64,000 bases of DNA from NCBI RefSeq assembly GCF_040807025.1, contig NC_090946.1, positions 81,900,641 to 81,964,640 of the forward strand, in the 5' to 3' direction. Positions 53,654 through 61,665 of this stretch are shown here, piece by piece (position 1 is the first letter of the stretch; every line of letters starts with the position of its first letter). Made by a program: the position numbers and the translations under genes. The notes beneath the pieces are model-generated. The model was given only the letters and a program-made list of their open reading frames with translations. It ran no database searches and was not told the origin of the DNA. This DNA comes from Struthio camelus (Eukaryota > Chordata > Aves > Struthioniformes > Struthionidae).

Positions 53654-53690
53654 TATAAGGACACACCTCCGGGCGGCCCCCTCCTCCGCT
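53654..53690 (+). promoter_or_regulatory. MDGA2: Candidate core promoter of MDGA2 with TATA-like box
   Basis: TATAAG at 53,654-53,659 is the only TATA-like element between the GC boxes and the start codon on the + strand. Standard spacing would put transcription initiation at about 53,685-53,690, giving a 5' UTR of roughly 620 bases. CpG-island promoters often start at several positions without a TATA box, so this is only a candidate and no start site has been demonstrated here. Confidence 0.35.
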
Positions 53691-53803
53691 CGCCTCTCCC
53701 CCTCCCCGCGCCCCATAATCCTTCCTCCTCCCCCGACGCCACCTCCTCGCCGTGCGGAGCGGAGCGTGTTGGGGGGGGGGGCGCGGCTGGCCCCCCGCGC
53801 ACC

Positions 53804-53836
53804 ATGCGGGGGCACCGGCGTTGCGATGGCATCTGA
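53804..53836 (+). other. Upstream ORF 1 (10 codons) in the presumed 5' UTR
   Basis: An ATG at 53,804 with A at -3 opens a 10-codon frame reading MRGHRRCDGI, closed by TGA at 53,834-53,836. It overlaps upstream ORF 2 in another frame. It matters only if transcription begins upstream of it. Confidence 0.5.
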
Positions 53837-53893
53837 TGGCAGCGGGGCGCAGCCGGCTGCGGCGGCCCCGCTCGGCGCTCGGCGGCCCCGGCA

Positions 53894-53926
<33 letters not shown>

Positions 53927-53972
53927 CGGCGGCGCCCTGAAGCGCGGTGCAGCCCGGCGGCTGCCGCTCTGA
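53826..53972 (+). other. Upstream ORF 2 (48 codons) with polyalanine from the GGC repeat
   Basis: An ATG at 53,826 with G at -3 and G at +4 opens 48 codons starting MASDGSGAQPAAAAPLGARR and closing at TGA 53,970-53,972. The (GGC)11 tract is read here as ten GCG codons plus one GCC, giving 11 consecutive alanines. The frame differs from that of the main coding sequence. Translation is hypothetical and depends on the true transcription start. Confidence 0.45.
53894..53926 (+). repeat. (GGC)11 triplet repeat
   Basis: Eleven uninterrupted GGC units lie in the presumed MDGA2 leader. It is the same triplet class as the CGG repeat in the FMR1 5' UTR. Length variation is expected. Confidence 0.95.
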
Positions 53973-54043
53973 GCGCAGCTCGCTCCGCGCCGGGTTCCGC
54001 GCTTCCCCGGCGCCGGGCGCTGCCCGCCGCGCCGGCCCGCTGC

Positions 54044-54099
54044 GGAGGAGGAGGAGGAGGAGGAGGAGGAGGAGGAGGAGGAGGAAGAGGAGGAGGAGG
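54044..54099 (+). repeat. (GGA)n purine tract, about 18 units
   Basis: A 56-bp run of GGA triplets with one interruption (GGAAGA near 54,083-54,088). It is a strand-asymmetric purine tract that can form triplex or G-quadruplex structures. Confidence 0.95.
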
Positions 54100-54125
54100 C
54101 GGCGCAGGGAGGGAAAGGAGGAAGG

Positions 54126-54161
54126 AGCGGAGCGGCGCGGAGCGGAGCGGCGCGGAGCGGG
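54126..54161 (+). repeat. 15-bp tandem repeat
   Basis: The unit AGCGGAGCGGCGCGG occurs twice in full (54,126 and 54,141), followed by a partial third copy. It is located in the presumed 5' UTR. Confidence 0.85.
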
Positions 54162-54287
54162 GCCGCCGCCTGCCCCCGCCGCCCTGCGCGCCTCGGCCGC
54201 ATCCTCGGAGCGCGGAGCTGCGCGCTGCCTTCGCCCGCTGTCTCCCCCCCCCCACTCCCTCCCCCCCCCCCGCCCCCCGGGCTGGAT

Positions 54288-54305
54288 ATGTGGATGCTCA
54301 CGTGA
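54288..54305 (+). promoter_or_regulatory. Five-codon upstream ORF ending two bases before the MDGA2 start
   Basis: ATG at 54,288 opens MWMLT and ends at TGA 54,303-54,305; the main ATG is at 54,308. The upstream ATG has G at -3 and T at +4, a moderate context, and a second in-frame ATG sits at 54,294. The main ATG has A at -3 and G at +4, a strong context. This arrangement would intercept scanning ribosomes right before the coding sequence. Regulation is inferred. Confidence 0.6.
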
Positions 54306-54307
54306 AG

Positions 54308-54380
54308 ATGGATTTAGTGTACGGGCTGCTGTGGCTGCTGACGGTCCTGCTGGAGGGCAGCTCCGGGCAAGGGGTGTACG
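54308..54380 (+). CDS. MDGA2: MDGA2 exon 1 coding part (signal peptide)
   Basis: This is the first coding exon of MAM domain-containing GPI anchor protein 2, a GPI-anchored neuronal surface protein with Ig, fibronectin-like and MAM domains that binds neuroligins and restrains their pairing with neurexins. The exon encodes 24 complete codons: MDLVYGLLWLLTVLLEG, then SSGQGVY. This nearly matches the MDGA2 N-terminus I remember from mammals, where the next residue is alanine and the Ig region begins. It is a typical signal peptide with a hydrophobic core at residues 7-15 and likely cleavage around SSG-Q. The ATG has a strong context (A at -3, G at +4). The exon ends TAC-G and is followed by GTGAGT (54,381-54,386), a consensus donor with a phase 1 break; the split codon is consistent with Ala. 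An in-frame GTG at 54,290 could extend the frame, but the ATG is the better start. The remaining exons lie beyond the window. Confidence 0.88.
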
Positions 54381-54466
54381 GTGAGTCCGCGGGCGGCGCG
54401 CCTGGGAACCGGCGTGACCTTGTCGCGATTGTCGCCGGGGTGGCGGGGAGCTGGCGGGGTAAGGAG

Positions 54467-54496
54467 TGGTGGTGGTGGTGGTGGTGGTGGTGGTGG
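54467..54496 (+). repeat. (TGG)10 triplet repeat
   Basis: Ten uninterrupted TGG units start 87 bases into intron 1 and are followed by a short G run. Potential G-quadruplex former on the + strand, close to the splice donor. Confidence 0.95.
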
Positions 54497-56379
54497 GGAG
54501 GGTGTGCAGCGACGGGGCTTGTCCGCCTGCAGCCGGGGGCGGCGGGCAGCCGTGCCCCCGCCGTGCGCGCCCCGCTCCGCGCCCCGCTCCGCGCCCGGGC
54601 TGCCAGGCGGCGGCCGCGCGGAGGCAGCGGAGTTTGCCTCGCCGCTGCAGCGCCGTTGCCATGAAACACTGACATGACACGCGAGAAAGTGGCGGTGCGG
54701 GGGCGCGGGGTGGGGGGGAGGACGACAGCCGCGGCTCCTGAACGGCGGAGGCGCGGGGGGCTCCGCCGGTCCCGGCCCGGGCTCGCCCGTGCCCCGCGGC
54801 CGTTTGCGCACCCGGGCGGCGCGCTCCTCGCTTGCGCAGCTTGAGGCCGGCGCGATTTGCTTGCGCGGGGCGCTGCGCGGGTGCGTGGGTGCCGGGCCGG
54901 GGACTCGAACCGGCGGTAGGCGCCGACACGCCAGCCCGCGGCACTTGTTAGCAGCGGGGTCCGCGGTCCGGCCGCGGCCGCGGAGACGGAGGCGAGCCGC
55001 AAACTTCGCGGGGGGAAGCGGGGAAAAGGTGGGGGGCGGCTGCGCGGGTGGGCGCGGAAAGCAGCGGCGCGCTGCGCGTTTCCCGGCCGTGACTTGCAAA
55101 TCGCGGAGCGGGGCGCGGGGGCTGCGCGGTGCAGCGCGCGTGGGGCCGGGGCCGAGCCCCGCGGCATCCCATCCCCTGCCCTCGTTTATACCCCGGGGGG
55201 GCGGCCGGGCCGGCAGCTCCCGCCTGCCGCCAGCATCCCGGGCAGCGGGCGGTCCAGCCCCGGGCTGGCACCCTTTTTTTTTTTTTGCCAATTGGCCTCA
55301 TTTAGGCTAAGCAGGACACGAGAGCAAATCTCTCGGCGGAGCGGGGGCGCGCTGCGCGCGGCGGTGTGTCCACGGCAGGAGGACGCGTTGCGGGGGACAC
55401 CCAGCCGGGCCGGTGGCGGAAGGCAGGATTCCCACGGACGTGGGGTGAATTTATCTGCGCCGGGAGCCCGTGTCGCGGCCAGAGCGGTGCCGCCCGCGGC
55501 CCTGCCGCCCCGCGCGACCCGGCGGCTACGTGGAGCGGAGCCGCTGGCCCCGTCGCCGCGAAACCGGGGCCACCCCTCGGCCCCGCTGACCCGGCCCGAA
55601 CGCGCTCCCCTCTGTGCTGGCGCTTCGTTGTGCCTGCGGGTTATGTAAGCGATGTGGCTGGGCGACGTTACGTTTCTGTTGTGCCTCCTGCGTTCGTGAG
55701 AGCATTCACATCGCTGGTAGGTGTTAAGGAGACTTCAAGTATTTGGTCATAAATGCTTCGTTTGGCCTCTGCTAATTTGAGCCGGTGCTGCTATTATAAC
55801 ACGTAAAATTTTTGCTACCCGCCAGGAAGACAGCCTCGGCTAGGGACGGACTTTTTGGCCCCCCCTCCCTTTTTTTTTTTTGCAATATTTCAGTGTAATT
55901 GGAAATGTCTGAGGGTTTCTTTTCATGGTGGCTGAACTGCTAAAGCGGCGCAGCGCTAGGCTCTCGGCCCCGGCAGCGCCGGGGCTCTCTCCCTTCCCAA
56001 ATACGCAGGCGAATACTGTTGGCGATCCGGGAAGAGCAACTGCTGTAGTGAATAGGAGAGGATCTGTTAAGGCAGAGCGCGTTTTGTGTGGGCCTACATG
56101 CAAGGGAGCCTAGACAGGCTGCTAGCGCTAATGTGCGGGCAAAGGCACAAGCGGAGCTGTATTAAGACTTATTTCTGGAAGAGTTTGGCAAGGATGTATT
56201 TTCAGCCTGTAAAACGTAACGCCGTATCTGGGTTAGGGACTCGGGGCGAAGGGCTTGGCAGAGCGTGTGTCGGGGGGCAGTGGCGTGCAGGCAGTCACAG
56301 GCAGCTGCACTATTTTTTGCAGACTGTTTCGTGTGAAACTGTGTTTCTTCATTGACTCCCTGAGGTTTGTTTGCAAAAA

Positions 56380-56760
56380 AGCAGGCAGCGCTCTGCTCCG
56401 TTTCAAAGGCCGGCATACGGCTGCTGGAAAACCCCGCTGCGGGCGCCCAGGCTCCTTTGGAGGCAGCAGGTCCCGCAGCGAGCGCTGGCTCCGGCGCAAG
56501 CCGCTCGCCCCGGTGATTTGGGTGCCCTCTTCAACTCTGCTCCTCGCCAGCTCCTCCCTTTAAGGCTGCGTCACGTCGGCAGAAGGAGCCTCGTCTCGGA
56601 GACCGGGTCTGGCTCATCGAGCTGCACCGGGACAACTTTCCCCCGAGCTCCTGCCTGCGCCTCGGGCTCTGCTGGCCGCGCCGGGCCGGCGTCCGCTGCG
56701 TGTGCGGCTGCGCCGCCGGCCTGTTCGCAGGCATCGCCCTCGCCGTGCCGCCTCTGGGCT
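56380..56760. promoter_or_regulatory. Secondary CpG-dense block in intron 1
   Basis: CpG dinucleotides are frequent again here, with strings such as GCTCCGGCGCAAGCCGCTCG and GCGTCACGTCGG. It may be part of a broad unmethylated domain around the promoter. No exon was recognised. Confidence 0.5.
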
Positions 56761-56922
56761 GCTCGGTGCCTCCTGTGCAGCGCAGGCTCAGGCTTCCTCT
56801 TGCCTTAGGCTGCAGAAGGTTAAGAAAAGGCCTCTGCTGCTTCGTTGTGCGCTGGTGCAGCGCCCAGCACAATGGTGTTCTTGTGCACGCAGAACTGCAG
56901 CACGTGATGACCGTTTTTTGGC

Positions 56923-56939
56923 TTTTTTTTTTTTTTTTT
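56923..56939 (+). repeat. T17 homopolymer
   Basis: A simple poly-T run in intron 1, preceded by a second short T run. No element body was recognised next to it. Confidence 0.9.
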
Positions 56940-57549
56940 AAATCTTTACATGCAAACTGAGGGTCCGTGCTTGCGTATTCCTAGTTCGTGCAGAAAAGCA
57001 ATTTAACTTCCCGTGATAAGTCTGGCTGCGCCTCTCGCCGTCAACTTTCCCCTGTTGCTTCTGCACAGCAAAGCTGTGATTAAAAATTCTTCTGCGCTCA
57101 GAGCGGACCGAAGTCGGGAGCAGTTTCCCAAGGTCAGAGAGCGGGTGGCTGCCAGGGCCGGGGCTGCCCGGCGGCCTGGCCGCCCCCCGTCCTGCAGCAA
57201 GCGGCTTCTTAGGGCGATGCATCCGGCTGCCGCCAAGGGAACAGAGCTGCTAAAACCGCCGGCAGGAGGGAAAAGTGAGACTTGCGTTTCGTCAGCTTGG
57301 CTTTTCCCAGCTTGTTTTCTTGGCAAAATAATCTGGGAAAACCTCCCATTTTGCCTCCCATTTGAATTACGCGTGACTGGCCCGGGTAACGAAGCAGAGC
57401 GGGTAGGTAAGGATTGCGAGCATTACGGTTCTCTTGTCACCGAGCTTCGGGCTGCAAGAGAAGAAGCGTCACGTTAGAAGGCCGGCATGGGCACCAAGCG
57501 TTTGCAAGCAGATAAGCGGCATCTCCTAAAAACGGGGGAGTTTGGCGAG

Positions 57550-58470
57550 ACTGCAGAGCAAATTTCCCAGGCCGTTTCCCGGGGCCGGGCGTCGAGACGC
57601 GCGCTCTGCCTTGGGCGCTGCCGAGCCTAGGAAAAGCACAGCGAAATCAGGACAAATTAGCCGGAGAAGTCCACGCGGTGGCCCCCAGGGCTTGGGCGGA
57701 GGCCAGGGCAAATGCGAGGGGAGCAGGGCGCCGAGCCAGGGGAGGGACTCGCCGGCGGTGGGTGGGAGGGTCTCGGGGCAGCCAACACTTTCTGACTCGG
57801 GGAAGCTGTTTCCGAAACACACACGAGTCGCCATAGTAACTTGCCATCAGCGGCGGTACCCGCGGGGCGAGGTGTCGCTACACCTGGCGGCGGGGGGCTT
57901 CGCCGCGGCGGCCCCGGGCTCAACCTCGCGGGCTGCAAGCAATCCAAACCGGCGAGCCCGCGTCTGCCGAAAGCGGCGCTCCGTCCGGCTGCCTGCCTGC
58001 CCGCGGGGCGGGCGCGGGGCACGCGAGGGCTCCGAGCGCCGTGTCTCCTGCAGGCGGGAGACGGCAGGGGAAGCGGCTCTCTTCCGGCGCGTGAGGGAAG
58101 GGAGGGAGAAACAACTCGAGGAGAGAGCGAGAGGAAGCCTTATCCCCCGCCAGAGCCACTAATTGCCTTGGGAAGCCCAGCAGCGATTAGTTCTGCAGAT
58201 GAGGGCAGGCTCCTAATTACGGCCCCCCCCCTTCCCCGTCTCGCGGCGGCGGTGGAGGGCCTGCGCGGGGCATTTCTGCGCTGCAGCGCGGATGTGTTCG
58301 AATGCGGTCGCGGTGTTGCACGCTTTAACCCTGTACAATTTGGGCTATGGTGCGAGGGGCTGTGGAGCAGCGGCCCCGGAGCAGGAGCGGGACGATGCTG
58401 CGCGGCGGCGGCAGGCGTTCCCGGGCAGCTCGCTCCACGAGGGTTTGCAGGAGCCGCCTGATGGTTCAGG
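57550..58470. promoter_or_regulatory. Second CpG island in MDGA2 intron 1
   Basis: A CpG-dense block lies about 3.2 kb downstream of exon 1, with clusters such as GTCGAGACGCGCGC, GGTACCCGCGGGGCGAGG and CGCGGCGGCGG. It contains a perfect RFX X-box at 57,827-57,840. It could be an alternative or intragenic promoter, or an enhancer inside a broad unmethylated domain. No first exon could be defined. Confidence 0.65.
57827..57840 (+). promoter_or_regulatory. Perfect RFX X-box
   Basis: GTCGCCATAGTAAC fits the RFX X-box consensus GTNRCC-NN-RGYAAC at every defined position. It lies inside the second CpG island. RFX factors bind such sites in ciliary and neuronal gene promoters. Binding here is inference. 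Confidence 0.6.
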
Positions 58471-60029
58471 GCTCTAACTCCTCCCAGAGCCCCGGAGAGG
58501 CATCTCCTCCGCCCGCTCGCCCCGTAGGTGTTTACCCTGGGATGTCAGCCATAATCTGAGATGAACTGAATTTTTGGCCGCTGGAGGACAGGGAGGCAGA
58601 GAACGAGCCATGGCTCCTGGAGGAGCTGGCTGACCGGCCCCGCGGGACACCTTTCTCGGGTTGATCCTGCTCTTGCAGCTCGTAGGTGTTACCGCTTGCA
58701 AGAGGCCACGCAGCGTGGCGTGGTCGGTGGGGGGGACACGCGTCCCCACGTCCCCGTCCCACCGGGAGGGACGGGCTGCGCTGGCGTTCAGCCTGCTCTC
58801 CTGGGGGGAAGGCTTCCTTGTGCGATCAGGGACATGGACTTTGCCCCCCCACCCCGGGGTGTGATGGGTTGGGGTCGCGTGGTGCAAATGGAGGAATCGA
58901 AGTATAGAAATGCTCCGTAATAAATGTGGGGGGCAAGACCAACAGCTGCAATTAAACGCACGTCTGGCCTGATTCCACGTCCACTGAAGCCAATCAAGAA
59001 ACTTCCGTCAGGTGCAGTAGGTTTCGCTCCTGGCCAAACGCTTACATGTCAAAACAGCTATTTCTTGTTTGTTTGGTTTGTAAGGGAACAACCTCCTCGG
59101 CTTCACTGCTGCGTGTGATCGCGTTGAGGCGGCGGGAGCGTTTCCGTATGTGCCGATCCCTGGATGAAGTGTGGCAGGAAGGGGCTCGGAGCGATGACAC
59201 GCTGTCGCGGCTCGCGTCCCTTGCAGCTACGGCAAGGACAGAGCCGACAGGCGGGCGGGCGGTGCGACGCAGCAGGACATGGCTCGGGGGCAACCGGTTA
59301 GAGTCACGGTTATACCTGAAGAATTAATAGCATGCAAATTATTTTGCAAGCTGAGAAGCTGGCTGGGAGCTCATCCTTCTTTGGAGGCCTTTTGAGTTCC
59401 ACAAAAACTCCCTGGGGTTTCCGTGAGCGCCGAATGTAGTGTAGCCCCAGAAGGAGCAGCCGATGCTCTTTGCATATTTGGCCAAAATGTTTCCTTTGAG
59501 TCAGCACCAAGGAGATTTAGAGGAAATGGGGTGGCAAGGAAACATTCTTGAGATGAATGAAATAAAAGCTCTCCTGGCTCAGAACAGCAAAATCCAGTTT
59601 CATTAGGCTCCGTCAGATGAAGTGGTGGGGAGGAAGGAAACATAAACTATTAAAGCTCCGTTCTCTTTCTTTCACCCTCTTCTCCCCCTCTTCCATGCTC
59701 ACTGCGCATGATCTTCTGCTCCCTCTTCGTCCGTCCCAGTGCCCCCCTCGGCTCCTCCTGTCCCTCGTGGGGGCTGTGCATCTGCCAGCCAACGGCTTGA
59801 GTGCGAAGGATGCTATTTTCTGTTATGTAGATGTGAATCTATATGTGCAAGCTTGCTTGGGGCAGCTGAGGTCCCGCACTGCGACTCCCTAATGAACATT
59901 TCGTTGCAGCTTTCCTTCCTCGGAGAAGATCTACCTCGAGGAATCTCTATCTCTGACTCAGTGAAATACCTCTGGCCCATTTTGGTTTTCTAGGAGCAAG
60001 ATGGGACTTCAGAGGGCTACACAGAGGGA

Positions 60030-60047
60030 TTTTTTTTTTTTTTTTTT
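60030..60047 (+). repeat. T18 homopolymer
   Basis: A simple poly-T run in intron 1 with no recognisable element body attached. Confidence 0.9.
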
Positions 60048-61550
60048 GGATATGGGCCTGGGACCTGCTGCTGTTCACAGCTACTTAGACAGACTCTTGT
60101 AGAACGCTACTTTTCGCACTGCATCCCCTTCCGTCACAGGCTACTGAGGACAGCCAGGTGCTCCAGGCCCACGTGATGCACGTCGGAGGTGCTGTTGGCA
60201 TGGGGTGTCCCTGCCCTGGTGCAGCCTGGTGCTGCTTCAGCAGCTCCCCGGCACCCATGGGTGCAGGAGAAGGGAGACGAAGCTTCAGATGCTGGTACAC
60301 AGGAGAGGCGTCAAAATGCTTTTATGTTCTGGGCCGTGCAGGCAATGGTGGCGTCGAGCGAGGGATGCATTTACTGTTGCAGTTTGCTCTGCCCGTAGCC
60401 TTTCAGTCAGGGGCAGCAGGTAGCTATTAAAAACAGGGTGCCCAGTGCTCGGTACTGACGCTGTGTTTGCATCTACCGTTAACGTGGTTTCATTCCCGTA
60501 CACCAAGGAACGGGAAAGAATAATTCACATCACACCAAACTTAACGGGGAGCGTTTACACATTCCCTGCCTTTTCTTAAAGCTGGAGAAAGTTGTGTTTT
60601 GTGGGAAAGGAAAGGGGTAGGGCAGCATGTCCATCCATGTGCATGGCACAGGCTGGTGCCAGGGCGTCCTGCACCACGTCGGGCACCTCTGGCTGGCAGA
60701 GCTCCCCTGCGGGGCAGCAGCGCACCGAGCACCCACCGCTCGCTCCTCATTAGTTCCTTCAGGCTCGCTTTTTATAGACCCTCTTTCCAATTTCCAGTGA
60801 TGTCTGAGTCCATCTGAGTTATTTCCTGTCATCTCCAGAAATAACGACCTCACTAAATATAGCTGGAGACGGAGGGAACTCAGCCCTGCTGTCCTCGGAC
60901 GGCTCCGCTTCGAACTGCCCCCTGCCCGCGCGGCTGCCGGGAGCCGAGCAGCAGCCCGGCCTGGCAGCGCTGCGCTTTATTTGGGCATCCCCTTCAAGCA
61001 TGCCTTGACATCCATGCAAATGCTGACGCGTGCTTCAGGGGCTCCCGTAGCCCCGCACGTGATGACGGCCGGACGCGACCGCATCCGAGCAGCGGGCAGC
61101 GGTCTGGAGAACGGGTCCTGCCCGGAGGGACCGAAGGAGCGCCGTGCGCGAAGATGGCCAAGAGCGGTTGAGGTGGTTAAGAGCGAGGCGAGTGAGTGTT
61201 GTAATTATCTCAGGAAGGACGAGCCCCTCTCTGCTGAAGAGACACCTCTGAGCGAGCTGCCTCGGGTTTCGGAGGAGCCAGCAGCATTTGTCTGAAGGTA
61301 GCACAGCGCACAATGGAAATAAAGATGTAAGTTTTCTTTAACAGCTGAGGTAATTAGCTGTTGGAGGAGCTCACCAAGAGATGTGCTGGACTCCCTGAAG
61401 TCGAGAGTCTTTAATATACAATCAAATGTTTCTTCTTAAATTTGTGAGCTTGATATAGGCAGGAATTGCTAAGGGAAATCTCCGGCTCGTGGATGTGTGG
61501 GAGGTCAAACCAGAGGAGAACTACCGTCTCCCCTGGCCTCACGCTCTAGG

Positions 61551-61665
61551 AACCAGTTAATCTATTTTTAATATATCAAAGAAATGATCAGAGTAATGTA
61601 TGTTACTTAACAAATGATCTGGACTTTAATTACATTATTAATACATTACATGATTAAAACACTGT
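61551..61665. promoter_or_regulatory. AT-rich block with MEF2-like site in intron 1
   Basis: CTATTTTTAA at 61,562-61,571 matches the MEF2 consensus YTAWWWWTAR. It is followed by homeodomain-like TTAATTACATTATTAATAC and similar strings. It may be a neuronal intronic element, but short AT motifs are frequent by chance. Confidence 0.2.

Larger units (their letters stand above)
53690..54307 (+). other. MDGA2: Presumed 5' UTR of MDGA2
   Basis: The sequence between the candidate core promoter and the main ATG is extremely GC-rich. In order it contains G11 at 53,771-53,781, two upstream ORFs starting at 53,804 and 53,826, (GGC)11 at 53,894-53,926, a (GGA)n tract at 54,044-54,099, a 15-bp repeat of AGCGGAGCGGCGCGG at 54,126-54,161, two C-rich runs around 54,244-54,271, and a five-codon upstream ORF at 54,288-54,305. 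If transcribed as drawn it would be highly structured and poorly scanned by ribosomes. The left boundary is inferred from the TATA-like box only. Confidence 0.4.
52915..55660. promoter_or_regulatory. CpG island spanning the MDGA2 promoter and exon 1
   Basis: CpG density jumps from near background to very high at about 52,915 and stays high through about 55,660, with repeated CGCG, GCGC and GGGCGG strings. It contains a GC box GGGGCGGG (53,123-53,130), a CRE-like TGACGTCG (53,358-53,365), a TATA-like TATAAG (53,654-53,659), many simple repeats, and the MDGA2 start codon and first splice donor. Such islands usually mark promoters active in the germline. Very long open frames across the island on both strands follow from the lack of AT-rich stop codons and are not treated as genes. 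Confidence 0.9.

Noticed and set aside
52988..54301. A 437-codon open frame on the - strand, and similar long frames at 53,631-54,944 and 54,314-55,291 (-)
   Set aside because: They are made of low-complexity Pro/Ala/Arg/Gly/Ser runs read from simple repeats in a CpG island where stop codons are rare. They overlap each other and the MDGA2 exon and match no family I know.
54290..54307. An N-terminal extension of MDGA2 from an in-frame GTG at 54,290
   Set aside because: GTG is a poor eukaryotic start. The ATG at 54,308 has a strong context and gives a normal signal peptide matching the remembered mammalian protein.
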